In this document: positions 33,817 to 45,469 of the stretch, piece by piece
Numbering within the stretch: the first letter of the stretch is position 1
Layout of the letters: every line of letters begins with the position of its first letter
Origin: Ornithodoros turicata
Taxonomy: Eukaryota > Arthropoda > Arachnida > Ixodida > Argasidae
Assembly (NCBI RefSeq): GCF_037126465.1
Contig: NC_088201.1
Span: 138,882,376 to 138,946,375, forward strand
Reading direction: 5' to 3'
Length of the DNA stretch: 64,000 bases
Translations under genes and position numbers: made by a program
Notes under the pieces: generated by a model
Told to the model about the DNA's origin: nothing
Seen by the model: only the letters and a program-made list of their open reading frames with translations
Databases searched by the model: none

Positions 33817-34420
33817 TCAGTGACAAGGGCACGAAGGGCCGTTGTCGGCCTGTAGATGTGTCGCACGTGATATGGGGGGAGGAACCGGGAATTTCGAAGT
33901 CAAATCGTAGAAAGGAGGAAGAGTGCCGGAGGCTTTGGAGATCGACGTCCGCTTGCTGTTCCAAGCAATATCGTCGGAGGAACAAATCGTGCCGTGTATG
34001 GCGTCGATGCGGCTGAGTGTGTCGGCGGGACTATTGTCTGAGCCCTTCACGTGCACGATGTTGGTGCAGAACTCCGAAAGGAAAGCTAGATGGTGCGTTT
34101 CCGGCGGAGAGTAGCGGGTGCGTGCAGATCGAAAGGCAAAAGTCAGGGGCTTGTGGTCGGTTAGGAGAGTGAACTTCCTGCCGTCGAGAAAGAAACGGAA
34201 ATGACGTACGGCCAGGTACGCTGCCAGGAGTTTTCTTCCGAAGGTGCTGTATTTGGCCTCTGCCGGTTTGGGGGCCTTCGAGGAAAACGCTATGGGTCAC
34301 CAGACGTAATCCATCTTCTGTTGAAGAACAGCGCCGACTGCAACGGCGTCGACCATTAGGACTATCAGGGCTTCGTGCTTAGGGTGGTGAAGGAGTGCTG
34401 CGTTAGAAAGACATTTATTT
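33817..34420 (-). pseudogene. Ty3/gypsy RT end and RNase H relic
   Basis: Read from 34420 downward in shifting frames: VDAVAVGAVLQQK (RNase H start), SSKAPKPAEAKYSTF, a DHKPLTFAF block, and HVKGSDNSPADTLSRI, the standard end of gypsy RNase H, then the linker CDTSTGRQRPFVP before integrase. There are two or more frame shifts. The reverse transcriptase proper, protease and Gag are deleted. Confidence 0.8.
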
Positions 34421-34445
34421 CCACAATCCAATACTAAAAGAAAAT

Positions 34446-34690
34446 TTGCTCACTGCACCCTGGTTAATCTCTTCGCGTATTCATCATCAACATAAGGTGG
34501 GAATACCGCTCTGCAAGACCGATTTATTATCTAACTCTTTTGTACCCCGAACAAGTTTGGACTGGAACCACCTCCCGTCTTCAGCGATATGTATTAATCC
34601 TGCCACATTTGCAATTGTGTATTGCTAACGTCATATAACCACTCCCCTCTGTAGTGCTTGGCCCTGAGGGTATAAGCAAATAAACAAATA
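34446..34690 (+). pseudogene. LINE C-terminal fragment and 3' tail
   Basis: The frame ends HQHKVGIPLCKTDLLSNSFV and PRTSLDWNHLPS, the usual final motif of CR1/RTE-like LINE polymerases (SFFPRTI.DWN.LP). It is followed by CACTCCCCTCTGTAGTGC, CCCTGAGGGTAT and AATAAA near 34680, which fits a LINE 3' UTR. It is a 5'-truncated insertion and it sits directly against the gypsy LTR. Confidence 0.7.
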
Positions 34691-34826
34691 TGTGGGAGCC
34701 CGAGAGGAATGAAGTGAACAGCCCGGGTGCCAACAACAACTGGTTTATTCGACGGGATCCCCAGGTTGATATAGATCACGCGGTCTGCGCCATCTTCGTC
34801 ATTGTCAATGCTGACGATATGCTACA
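34691..34826 (-). repeat. Gypsy 5' LTR (136 bp)
   Basis: Full-length match to 31329-31463 with a handful of differences, TG..CA ends and TATG on its outer side. The difference between the LTRs gives a relative age: old enough to have diverged by several substitutions. Confidence 0.85.
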
Positions 34827-34830
34827 TATG

Positions 34831-35080
34831 CTATAATGAACCACGCCTCTGTCACGTAATTCACTTGCAAATTCAAGAGGAACGTCCACTTTGCGTTCCT
34901 AAGTCGTTTAGCGCTCTAGACTGTGCTATGTATGCATGCATGTGAATTTAAGTGCACCTTCAAGTGTATATAAACGGTTGAGCGCGCACCCGCGATTACA
35001 ATGATGATGATGATAATAATAATAAATAACTAGAATAGGTTTACTCGTAAGGGTGTAAGACTTCCTTAGCGGTGACATGT
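34831..35080. other. No gene recognised
   Basis: AT-rich sequence with a (GAT)n/(AAT)n microsatellite at 35000-35028. Confidence 0.4.
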
Positions 35081-35084
35081 TGCA

Positions 35085-35308
35085 CGAGCGTTAGGACAGG
35101 ACGGCCGATAATCTCGACTAGCTGGGGTCGAAAGTTTCCGACACACGGCGCTTACGGCAAGGTTATCATGATGACTCGTCACCCGTTATCAAGTAGCCGA
35201 GGTGCTACGTGACCAATATCGTGGTTCCGAAACTGAGATCTGCACCCACAATTATGAGATCGGCAGGCGGACAGCTAGGATACCGACTGAGCCACCGAGG
35301 GCGGTCCT
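35085..35308 (-). mobile_element. tRNA-derived SINE
   Basis: On the minus strand an A-box-like GGCTCAGTCGGTATCC is followed by a diverged B-box region and the body word CCGTGTGTCGGAAACTTTCG. Same family as 15000-15193. Its mutated B box suggests an old copy. Confidence 0.65.
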
Positions 35309-35506
35309 CACCATTCGTTCCGCCATGTACGTGAGCGTCATTGGTTGCTGTAGGAATAGCAATTCAGAACAATGCGATGTACTACCCGCAAACTTCACTC
35401 AAAAAATCGTAACGGTTGTACTCATCGCCGTTATCGGTACGCATAAACCTTAACCGCTTAATTTTTCCGGAGCCCACCACATAAATTAACACTCACAACA
35501 CTCGAA

Positions 35507-35745
35507 GTAGCTTCTTTGAGAAGGACCGCCTTCTGATCCCGAGATCGCGGGTTCGAACCCGGCCGAGGACGCCAGCAACTTGGTGGCAGAGTACAAGTTG
35601 CTTAGACACGCCGTCTTCCGCGAGGGACGTTAAATACGGGGTGCCGTGTGATGAGCTTTCATCCTCTCAGATGGGCAAAAGCAATCCACAGACCGACCGC
35701 TGTGGCGTCGCTCATGATTTCAGTTGTCTCGCGACGTAAACACCC
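35507..35745 (+). mobile_element. tRNA-derived SINE
   Basis: The plus strand has a strong B box (GCGGGTTCGAACCCGGCC), then body words GCCAGCAACTTGGTGGCAGA and GACGTTAAATACGGGGTGCC and an (ATT)n tail at 35749-35765. The A box is partly lost at the 5' end. Confidence 0.8.
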
Positions 35746-35769
35746 AATTATTATTAATTATTCTTTGAG

Positions 35770-37295
35770 AAGAGGAGCGTCTGTTAAAAACAGCCATAAA
35801 TACTCCAAATGCCTTCGTTTACAAAACCGTTTAGCGCCCAGGAAGAGCAGTGCCAGTTTGCAATAAGTCGGAGTGGTCAAGTGATAGTTTCGTTGGCTAT
35901 GACGTGTGACAAAAAGTAGTGTTCGTGCCGTGTTGTCTTCTTTGTTTGTTTATATGTTTATGCGCGCATATATCAATAAAGTATCAATACAATCTTCACG
36001 ACTTCCTAAACATTGATTCTGTACTCCAAATCTAGGCCTGCATGCATATACTGTCCCCCGAGAAAACGTGCACTTGCATTCAATTCATATCCCCAATGAT
36101 TATGTGGCCGAATGAGCTAAAGTCCAATATGCAAATTCGAGAGGCTTCTGAAGTGAACCCTCACAGAAGGCTTTCGATAGAGACCCTTTGCCTAACCTCT
36201 TTTTCCGTAATCCATCCGTAACCCACTCTCCTGCTTGAGCAGACTAGAGTCTAGAGCAGACTGTTCGTTCTCCCGAATTGACCTCTTATTTTGTCCTCAG
36301 CTGTTTGTTTCTCTTCCCTTTGTTGTGTATAAAATTGTCGTCTGTGAAATGAAATCCTTAGTCTCGGGGATTTACATTATGCATCATCTTCACCAGCTCG
36401 GTTGCTTCTTAGCCATTTTTCGGTTTGCCACGTTTCCATGCTATATCTGTTCATGAACTTGGTGTAATGATAGATGACACCATTTCTTTCATATAACTAG
36501 CGTGGTTTATGAACCGTCGGAGGTATTCGGAATCGTAACCCGGTTGGCGAAAGAGCTCGCTGGTCTGCTAACTTTACGTAGAACTTGCGTACGTTGTAAA
36601 CATGAGTTTTGTATCGTTGCTTAGGATTTGAGAGTTGTAGTACATGGTACGGTGTCGCCATTGCTTACGTAAGGGATAGTGTTGGTGGTCCTGCGCACTG
36701 CACGAAGCTCTCTTTCTGTCATGGGCGTGCGCAGAACCATCGACGGTACCCCTTATGTACGCAAAGGCCATAGCGTACGATGTACTAAAACTCACTATTG
36801 TCTTACAAAATCTCAGTCTAACCGAATAGCGCTTGTGTAACGGAAAGTTATCCGGTTTATTTGTGACATAAATTTCAGTAAGAAAGCGTATCTTATTAAT
36901 GGGGACATCTTCCAAAGACTTGTTCTGACAACCAGTCTGAATATATAGGTCTAGACTAAACATACGATTTTCGTAAAGGGTTACTTATCGGTGTCGTGGA
37001 ATGTTCAAAATTACTTGCGTCCCTCAATTTCATGTGCTAAACGAAGAACAACGGTATGCAGACCTATTTTACGTGATATTACCGAATACTAGCTTGCCGA
37101 TGTCATACTTGCAATGCTCCCGCAATGCCACTGCAAGCAATTGCGCTTCAGAACTCGTATTAGATGAGCTTGATAAATGTACATTTTGATGTTTTAGCTC
37201 TTTTTGGTCTGATCGATGCACGACCATCTCTATAATACACGACCAGAACACTCGCACCTAGCCCCAGCGCCGCTGATTTTGTTTCGCCAAGCGCC
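35770..37295. other. No gene; includes a Penelope-type end at 36355-36425
   Basis: 36355-36425 reads CTTAGTCTCGGGGATTTACA and CATCATCTTCACCAGCTCGG, the right arm of the hairpin seen at 7742-7830. The rest has only short frames. Confidence 0.45.
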
Positions 37296-37342
37296 CGCCG
37301 CACGTTGGTGGCGCTGAATACGGGACCCTCTGCAGACGACGC

Positions 37343-37642
37343 ATGCTATGCGGATACCGTCGCTGCCGTCATTCACGTTTGGTTTTGGCTGGTTTTCATT
37401 TCTTATTTGGCTGGTGGCATTTCAAGGCCGAAGACTTTAGCATCGACGCAATGCGCAAAATTCTCAGACGTGGCACCGTGGCGACGGTACCTCCGCTTAG
37501 TGATCACAAAGTTTACGCGACCTTGCATCTCCCACGAGTGCAAAAGGAACACAAAAAAGGCACCACAAAGAAGAAGAAAAGTCACGCAGAAAAGCCACCA
37601 TCAAGAAAAGTTCTCAAAATGGCTTCTATCCGAACAGCATAA
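37343..37642 (+). CDS. Hypothetical basic protein, possible last exon
   Basis: A 99-codon frame ends with a Lys-rich tail (HKKGTTKKKKSHAEK) and is followed by AATAAA at 37641. A pyrimidine-rich AG before KAEDFSIDAM at about 37424 could be a 3' splice site, which would make 37425-37642 the real coding part. I recognise no family. It may be a host exon, an old retroposed fragment or chance; the Lys-rich end could also come from an A-rich tail. Confidence 0.25.
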   Translation: MLCGYRRCRHSRLVLAGFHFLFGWWHFKAEDFSIDAMRKILRRGTVATVPPLSDHKVYATLHLPRVQKEHKKGTTKKKKSHAEKPPSRKVLKMASIRTA

Positions 37643-37654
37643 TAAAAGTTAGCA

Positions 37655-37845
37655 GAGGCGGTGGTGGTGGTGAAAGGGCTCGCCGTTGTCGGCCTCACAG
37701 AGGTGAGCAACGTCACGACTGACGCCCTGGGTTAATGTGCGTCCTGGGCCGACTTCTAAGGGAACCGTGGCGACATATGCCTGAAAGCGTCTGAGGAAAA
37801 CCCAGGAAAACTGCAGACAGCACAGCCGGCACCGGGAGGTTAGCA
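37655..37845. mobile_element. SINE, GGCCTCACAGAGG family, near full length
   Basis: Words in order: GGTGGTGGTGGTGAAAGGGC, CCTCACAGAGGTGAGCAACG, TGCGTCCTGGGCCGACTTCT, GACATATGCCTGAAAGCGTC and CAGACAGCACAGCCGGC. This copy links the fragment type at 17338 with the SINE bodies at 18608 and 57182. Confidence 0.7.
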
Positions 37846-37849
37846 GAGC

Positions 37850-38890
37850 ATTGTTATGGCAGACCGAAAAAAGGAACCAATAAGCAGGAAAACAAAACAA
37901 GCAACTGCTGATTCAAAACTGAAGTTCTTGCTTACACAACAAATTATTTTGGACCTCGTAACTGGTGTCAGTCATCTCTTTGCCAGGAACAGTTTCTTCT
38001 TACGGTCGCATTCGCCCATACTCTGTAATTGCCCTGCGGAACGCCTCTCACGCGAAACGTAAACTCTGAACACGCTTGCGTCTGACAAGCATAAACGCAT
38101 GATAGCTGTCCCAACACAAGGTGCTGCTGTCAAGTTTATACGTACGACGTACGGCACACTGCGCGCGAGTTTCACAGTGTTACATGCCACCTTACGCTTC
38201 AGAGCACAGACCACTTCTGAGTATTTAGTTTCATAACTCTTAGCTCTGCATGCACAGAGAACCTGCGACAATACACAAACATGTACGCACGAAGAATTAC
38301 CCACAAGGACCACTCACATTGCACAGAGCTGAGCTACAACAGGCGCTCTCCTGGGTACGGCAAGCGGCGCCCCTGACAGGCGCTCCGCTCGTAAATACGG
38401 CACTTCCGCTCCTCGAGCCGCAGACGGAAGTCCCATAGGCGAACGGGCGAGTGTTATGGTCATGTGTTATAGAGATGGTCGTGGATCGATGACAGTCTTT
38501 TTTTTTTTTTTTTTGTCCTTCTGTATATGTACTGTGAGGCAAAGAGAAGTTGCCAAGTGTAGGATGGGACAAGCGCCAGTCTTGTCCACGTCAAGTTTCA
38601 AAAATAGTAGTTCAAATAGTGTTGCAAATATAGCCTTTTGCTGTTGGTGAACACTTGAGAAATAACAGAATTATAAATATGAGGGTAGTTATTCAAATGG
38701 CGGAGTCAATGTATCTCCAGAGGTATTTCGTTAACGTAGTTGCAAATGAGGCAACAGACTTTTTACAAAAGCAAGCGCCCCCGTATTGGCATCGGAGCGG
38801 AAGACCAGCCACACAGACTGGTTCCCTCTAACGTTTCACACGGACTAGACTAGGACTACGTAGATGCCAACTCTAGATCAATATGATATC
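37850..38890. other. No gene recognised
   Basis: Short frames only. A T16 run is at 38498-38514. Near 38350-38420 there is a GC-rich stretch with no frame of note. Confidence 0.35.
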
Positions 38891-38899
38891 TAGATTAAT

Positions 38900-39600
38900 A
38901 TGTGTGCTGGACATCACCATGCAGCGATACGAAGACTCGCGGAAAGCTGCGCACCTGACAACGGCACAGTCTACATGGCCATCTAAACGTGAAGCACATA
39001 CGTACCCCTATCATCTTTAAAGAGGACCGAAGATGTCTGCCATCACCTAGCAAAGTGCGCCCAGTACAGCCCTCTCTCTCTACGATGGGCTCGACGAACC
39101 CCTGTTCGAACAAGATTTAGCATTTCTGCTATACTATGGACACGGCCACCATGTGCTGCAATGCAGCCAGAAATCGATACGTGGTAGTTCATCTCGACTG
39201 CGAGAAGATGGAACTGTTTCCTCTCGCGATGTGGGACGGTAGGCTGGAATAAATTTCGATGACACTCCACCGAATCCGGGGCATGCCAAACAGGACCTCA
39301 CATCTGTGCCACAGAGTATCGGCCACAAGGCACTGATGAAACGCGTGCTCTGCAGTCTCGTGGCAAGCACAGAATGGACAGAAAGGAGTGGCGATTCCAA
39401 TGATCTCTATGTATAAAGGCTGGATCGCGCATAGGAGAGGGGCGCTTGGGAGAGAGGTGCGGCAACCGGCCGCCATGTTGGAGGGCCCACTGGCGCTGGC
39501 TGTTCCCATATGGAAGCAATGGGAAGTGATTTGATTTGGAGTATTTATTGCGCTCTAAACGCTCCTCATTGCTGATCAGCACGCATCTTTCTTGGGAATC
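38900..39600 (-). pseudogene. LINE polymerase C-terminal zinc-knuckle fragment
   Basis: Minus frames read RLPHLSPKR, then ATPFCPFCACHETAEHAFHQC with VADTLWHRC, the CCHC-like motif (CPxCxxxETxxHxxxxC) at the end of I/Jockey-type LINE ORF2 proteins. The frame changes at about 39420 and again near 39200. Upstream polymerase motifs are not here. A short block at 39400-39500 (CCAACATGGCGGCCGG read on the minus strand) also occurs at 40670-40745 in the opposite direction. Confidence 0.7.
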
Positions 39601-39609
39601 AGTGTGCTG

Positions 39610-40660
39610 ATGTATTCCAAACGTGCTTCAGCCGTATTCCTGTAGTTTTTAATAGTAAATGCCTTCTTTTTCTTCTCCGCTGCCTGTATTCCGAATAGGG
39701 GGTCGTAGGTGTCGTGCACAGGGAGCATACGCATGAAGGTGAATTCGGTGAATGTCAACCTATAGAATTAATTGTTTTTGCCCAGAAAGGTTTCACACTG
39801 TTTGCTATTGTAAGGAACTTCCGTTTTTATATTCTTTGTTTGTTGTTCGGTTTCCGTGTGGTGTTCCGCGGTTCTCGTTCGTTATTGAGTGGTTTCGTGT
39901 TATATGCTTCTCGTTTGACTTTTTCCATTATCGTATTATGTTCTACAAGTGTCTGTGTGTGTGTTCTACAATAAGACCTCGATCCTTATTGTGACGGGAC
40001 TCATTGTTTTATTCACCACACGACCACCAGCAATGGGGTGGAGTATAGCCCCTGGCGATGAAACTCTCCATTCCTCATCTTAAAATGACGTTATTGTCAC
40101 GAGTGCGTTGCATTTGTTCAGCTTTCAGCGTATATCATTACAGAAATTCGAAGCGCTGTGCACGATGAGCACGCACATGAATGACTTATCACACATGCTG
40201 CATAGGAGCGACTCCACATACGAGGTTAACACAGCAATTTATTTACTTCCAAGCTCACAAATTAAAAGAACAGTGGAACAAATTGGCATATTGGCGCAGG
40301 TTCTGCATCCGCTTCTTCGGCGCACCTGAGTGACTGTGAGGGAAACCGGCATAGCGCAAGCGCATTGTTTATAGAAAATACATGGTTTTGAGATTGATAG
40401 GAGCAGCCACACATACTTTCTTAGTACGTAATGGCACCAGAGAAGTAGCAATGCAAGGAAGTCCGAGTTGTGATGCATGCGATACGAATGAACAGATTTT
40501 TCCTCAAAATAAAGAGCTTACCTGTGAAAAATTATCCCTCTTTCTCTGTTCGTGTGAAGTGTACTCAAAGCTGCAACAAACAAGCATGACATGCCCTTTA
40601 ATTTAAAGGAAATTTTAGAAAATACGGAAAGCCCCGCTTGAACTAAATGCAGACGACAGG
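39610..40660. other. No gene recognised
   Basis: Only short frames, several of them rich in Phe, Val and Cys with no motif. Confidence 0.35.
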
Positions 40661-40740
40661 ATGCGTTGGGCCCACCAATATGGCGGCCGGTGACCACGCT
40701 GTTGCGCACCCTATGCGCGATCCAGCCTATACTATAGAGA

Positions 40741-41005
40741 TCAGTGGGCGATTCCGAAACGAGACAGACGATCCCGAAGCGGTAAAACGACGTGTGCCAA
40801 GCCCCATTGTTGGGTAGCCCGACGTGCGTCCAACCAGCCTGCGGTGACTAGACGCCAAGCAACTTGCCGGGACACACCAAAGCCCACAGCGGCCGAATGC
40901 ATAGGCAGCAGCTCCAAGAGGGACTTGTACAGACGCTTGACAGACCACGTAGAAATGCTTTCACCAGGGCAGGGCTCACGCAGGCGCCGCATGGAGGAGA
41001 CATAT
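40741..41005 (-). pseudogene. LINE ORF2 part, right of the zinc knuckle (split half)
   Basis: The minus frame reads SVKRLYKSLLELLPMHSAAV and QQWGLAHVVLPLRDRLSRFG, the connection region between polymerase and zinc knuckle of I-type LINEs (W..v+.g.LP.rdrL.r.gi). It is the downstream half of a LINE gene; the upstream half is at 45470-45840 beyond the Harbinger element. Confidence 0.65.
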
Positions 41006-41032
41006 ACCCTAGTTACACTAGCTTTCTCAACC

Positions 41033-41080
41033 ACGGTTGAGTCGACTGCAGTCGAATGATTCAACCACGGTTGAGTGAAC
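41033..41080. promoter_or_regulatory. Left subterminal TCAACCACGGTTGA palindromes
   Basis: Two copies of the 14-base palindrome lie close to the left Harbinger end; a larger set lies at 45310-45432. Repeated palindromes at both ends are candidate binding sites for the Myb-like protein or the transposase. Confidence 0.65.
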
Positions 41081-41717
41081 TGAGCAACGAAATCAGTTAC
41101 ACGGGCTTCTGTGAGCTCAGTTGAGAGTAGCGCTAGCAGCGTCGCCTGATGAGCAAACAGAGAAGCCCCAAAACACATAACAATTTTAAATATTACGTTG
41201 TCAGAAAAAGATAACGCTTTGGACGCTTTCCAGAGGTGTATAATGCCCCAAGAATGTGTGTTACTGTGTATTGGAAGGATTTCGTACGCAACTCGACATT
41301 TTTACTACTGTTTCGCATTTCCAAATTTACATTTCAGCCGAATCGCGAAATATGTTCACAACACTAATTCGCACGAACGCTTCTGCTGTACTTCTGCTCT
41401 TTCGTGCGTTGCCGTGCATTTTTCTTATCCGCGTTTTTTAGTCTTTTATTTTGTTGTACGTGTCATTGTCCTCGTTGAGTTCTATATATTTCGTCTAAAT
41501 ATTTCTTGTGCTGCCGTGTCTGTACTGTGCGTGTACGTTCTGTTGGACAAGCGATGTGTTTGAGCAAACCGAAGAACGACGTGGTGCGAGAGAGGGTCAG
41601 GAATGTTTTTCTATACCTCCCCTACTTCCAGTCTCGACTGAGGAAAACAGAGTGTGAGCTGGATGCTGTGCGCGCGCGATAGATAAGCGACGAAAGCGGA
41701 AACCAGCACGGCAACAG

Positions 41718-42532
41718 GTGAAAATTATGACAGCAACAGCCCTGCGATTGTGCACAAGGGAGAAGCAACTGCGCGGCTATCGACGGCCAGCGTCTTGGTC
41801 GGAAACCACACTGCCCAACCTCGCTGACGAGTTCTTTAAACCGAAACGGGACTATCGCGTCACCTGTGCAACGTTCAGCTACATGGTGGGCGTTTGCCAA
41901 AGCATAGCTATGCGAGACACGGACATGAGGCAGGCTGTGCCCTTGCAAAAGAGTGGCAGGTGCCCTTTATCGCCTATTAGCATCTGCAGAACAGCCTTTT
42001 TGGTGTCAGCAGGCATTTTGTGAATTATGTTTACTGGGAGCTTTTACTTAGTGATTGGACAAAACTACAATCCCAGTTTGTGAAGCTCACAACACAAGCA
42101 GAGCCACCTACATCGGTTTGACGGAGTAACAGGACTCTCTCAAGATTCTGGACGGATGCCACATTGAGATGTGCTCTCAAAGAACCAAAGCTCAGACTAT
42201 TACAACTACAAGGGCTGGTACATAGAGGCAATGCAAGGGTTCATCGTGGGTCTAGTCATCCTATGTGACCAAGCGTTTCCTTTGCAGCCGTCTACGATGA
42301 AGCTATACTCTGACGGCAGTTTAATGCTTGACTGTCAGATCCAAGACACGTGGTTGAAAATGCCTTTGGGAGAGTGAAAGCACAACTCTGCATCCTTCTA
42401 AAGGGGATTGAGTGCGACATCAATAACTGTGACATGATACTCACGATAATTAGAGGTTGCATTGTACATAACATGTGCAAAGGCATGAATGACAGTGCAA
42501 GACTGGATGCAGGACTACCGCCATCATGTTAG
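41718..42532 (+). pseudogene. Harbinger (HARBI1-like) transposase relic
   Basis: The N-terminal part (41718-42023) has FFKPKRDYRVTCATFSYMV and a MRQAVPLQK segment, the usual start of HARBI1-type nucleases. After several frame changes, 42350-42532 reads VENAFGRVKAQLCILLKGIE and IIRGCIVHNMC, the block around the last catalytic Glu of the DDE domain. The middle with the two Asp residues is scrambled. It cuts and pastes the element in working copies; this one is dead. Confidence 0.8.
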
Positions 42533-42539
42533 GGAAATG

Positions 42540-45020
42540 CCACAACATTCGACACCAGTTTCCACTGAAGGTGGGGCATGTGTGCAGGATGCCATCGCAT
42601 TGCACATTTATGGAGCAACGCCTTCATGAAGTCGACATCTAGCGCGTCACCCCCAGACCAAAAAGGGCCTCGAAAAGGCCAACACAATTGTCTCCACCAA
42701 AGGACATCTCAGCATTAAACAAACCCTGCTTAAACGCTAAGCATTTGCTTGTGAAGTAAATTATTAAAATGCCCATAACCCAATTAGATTCATTAGCATA
42801 GCAAAACGGTGTAGTATTGGAAATTTTTGCTGTAGCAAATAATAATGATTTTAAATGTGAGGTGCTGAAAGCGCCCAACATGCTTCAATAACATCGACGA
42901 TTCCCCTCCCTCGTCAGGAAAAGTTACCCTAGCTCTACGAGTTGGGAGATTGTTTACGTGAACTTGTTAAAGTTGCTGCCAAGGGCAACTGTGTGTCCTC
43001 TTGTATGAGGTTCGGTCATGTCTGTTGCACTTAGCTGCAACTTTAGCAAGCAAAAACTGTCCATCATAAGAAACAAATGTCCACATTATCAAATACAAAA
43101 AAAAAATGAAGAAAGCAACACATATGACATTTTACAGTCTATGTTCATTTGAACTCTTATTTCATTTACTGGACACATCCATCAGGTGGACCCTGTTTGT
43201 TTTTTGTTTGTTTGTTTTGCATGGTTTTTCTTCTTTGCCTCTTCGTCATCTTGAGGTTGGTTTTTCTACTGTTTTCTATTCCCGAGTTCTGCAATAGCTG
43301 ACCCGAACACCTCCATATTTTTTAAAATCTCAATCAATCAAACAACATTTTACAACACTATGACAGCATATTTATTGCAGGCAAGTACATTTCTCTAAAG
43401 TGGATAATTTTAGTGTCATGTTTCCTTATGAGTAGATTTTATAACTACGGTAATATGGGCTTATGTTTTCTTGTGTTTTTTTTTTTTTTTTCACGCAATG
43501 ACGCTTTTTCAGCTAAAGTAACAAAAGCCGAGAATCACTGACATAATACATTACACATATACATTTAATGAGGCTTTGCAAGGACAATGCACTGTTATAA
43601 AGCTGAAAAACAAACTACGTATGCAAGATTTCTCTGTTATGGAAAAAAGAAAATTATTGTGGTGGCGATGATTGAAAAATAAGTCTGCATCGAATGAAAC
43701 ATTTCTTTGAAGGAGAAAACATTTCCTTGAGTTTGAGGAACACACAATATGAACTGAAGGAAATGTTAGCTCTTTCCACAGTACACCATCACGCTTGCAC
43801 CATTTTAATTTGCTTATCGAAGCGTTTCTTGTTGCATTCTATTAACTCCTTCCTGCAGCCTCAGTACTTTTCTTTGAAACCTTCGTTCCTTTTTTCAGCT
43901 TTTGTAGCTCTCATTTCCACAGCTTTCTAGAGCTCTAGGACCTGCATCATCACAGTCTGGTTTTTGGGCTACTTTCTCTGTGAGGTCTGTGCAGGTTCCG
44001 AACTTGTCCCTTGTTGCTCAGTTGTTTGTCCTTCAGGCTGGGATGCTGCAACAATGGTTTCCATCCTGCTGTTCGTGTACAATTGGAACCTTGAAGATAC
44101 ACAAGAATGTGTGAAGCATGCAGTGAAACGACATATTACTGAGGAAAATGCCTCGATGTTTCCTCTGCAGTTTTTTTTATTTGTTTTGTCACTCCTTCGA
44201 AGTTTATCGGGACTACTTCCAACATAGCATGCTTATAGTGCATCACATACACATACACAGGGGATAAATAGCATGCATAACAAATGACATACAATACGCA
44301 CAAGCTACTGTTATTGTCTTTTCTTGTTGCACATAAATCTCCTGACTATGGATCCCCACCCGCTAGTTGCCTTGCTATGCTTAGTAGTAATATGCATATG
44401 ATTACATGCACCATTGCCAGCACTGGCACTGATTTCCAGCTTAGTAAATGCTCATCCATATTTATCATTTTAGTGACTTCAAAACTGTTGCGCTTTTATT
44501 TTTTACCACTTAATAATGCCTTTACAAACTACTACATGTTTTAAGCACATGCTTGGTTCACAAGAGTTCAGAACAAGCAGTGATATACTAACTGCAACAC
44601 ATATTCCAGCGAAGAGGACGTACACACCCCATTTCCATATCCCCTCATCATCCTGAAGCAGATCAGTCAGATGCAGAGTTCCACACATCATATCAGCACA
44701 CAGATTCAGATTGCAGCTGTGGTTATGCTCACCAATCATGACATCACTGTTTCTGAAGTAGTCGTTTTGTAGCAGTGCGAAACCGTGCAGTGTGGCTGTA
44801 GTTTTCATAGGTGAAGCTGGAAATTCAAGTATGACATGTCATCAGTTGTACCAAATAGTATGAAACATCGAAAAGGACACCAAACAGCATGTACATTATA
44901 CGCGCTCGCAGGAATGCGACGAAAACGCCACTGATCGCACGGAGTCATAGCTGGATAAAATAGGCGTAAGTAGCTATGACATACACAACAAAGCAAGCAG
45001 AAACAAGAAATGAACTAACT
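42540..45020. other. Non-coding interior of the Harbinger element
   Basis: AT-rich, with T or A runs at 43100 and 43478-43491. Short frames only. On the minus strand it should hold the introns and later exons of the Myb-like gene, but I cannot identify them. Confidence 0.4.
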
Positions 45021-45027
45021 GAGTTTC

Positions 45028-45287
45028 CTACCTGTATTCCATCGTCAGGTTTTCTATTTTAACCCGCACTTGCTTCCCGACGAAAACCGCAGTAGCTGTC
45101 TCGAGGCGGTCGTAATCGGCGGCATTTCTTTTCTGGCCTCTTTGGTCCCCGATACGGCTACACTGTCTTCCCAGGGGTTTATCAAGTGCATCGTCATGGC
45201 ATCTGACCAAACGAAGTGTTTTTTACTGCACGGCAGCTCACTTATTGCTTCCGACGACACTACAGTAGCTGAAGTGGAGTCCGCCAT
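45028..45287 (-). pseudogene. Harbinger Myb/MADF-like DNA-binding protein, exon 1
   Basis: From ATG at 45287 the frame starts MADSTSATVVSSEAISELPC and continues with KHFVWSDAMTMHLIN and a P-W-E-D, the start of a Myb/SANT or MADF-like domain that binds element ends. A frame shift near 45120 separates this from the end of the domain, VRVKIENLTMEYR, after which the minus strand has CAG/GTAGG, a likely donor at 45027. In Harbinger elements this protein brings the transposase to the ends; the palindromes at both ends are its likely targets. Confidence 0.7.
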
Positions 45288-45309
45288 CTTGCTTTTCAGT
45301 TGACCCGAC

Positions 45310-45432
45310 CGTGGTTGAGGAGCTCAGTCGAAACTCAACCGGGGTTGTGCAGTCAACCACGGTTGGCGCTGCAGTGTAACACCCTCAACCACGGTTGAGT
45401 TCAACCGTGGTCGACTCATCCGTGGTTGAGAG
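45310..45432. promoter_or_regulatory. Right subterminal TCAACCACGGTTGA cluster
   Basis: At least six full or partial copies in both directions, between the Myb-like gene start and the right terminus. The cluster also covers the expected promoter of that gene, so the protein could regulate its own expression. Confidence 0.6.
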
Positions 45433-45469
45433 CGCTAGTGTAACTAGGGTAATACTCTCTGAGGTGGGG

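Larger units (their letters stand above)
41006..45450. mobile_element. PIF/Harbinger DNA transposon, 4.4 kb
   Basis: Inverted ends ACCCTAGTTACACTAG (41006-41021 and 45435-45450). Both ends carry several copies of the palindrome TCAACCACGGTTGA, two on the left and about six full or partial on the right. Inside are a transposase relic on the plus strand and a Myb/MADF-like gene start on the minus strand, facing each other, the standard two-gene layout of Harbinger elements. It splits a LINE gene (halves at 40741-41005 and 45470-45840). A 3-bp target duplication cannot be assigned with certainty from the flanks (ATAT/ATAC against TAAT). Confidence 0.85.
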
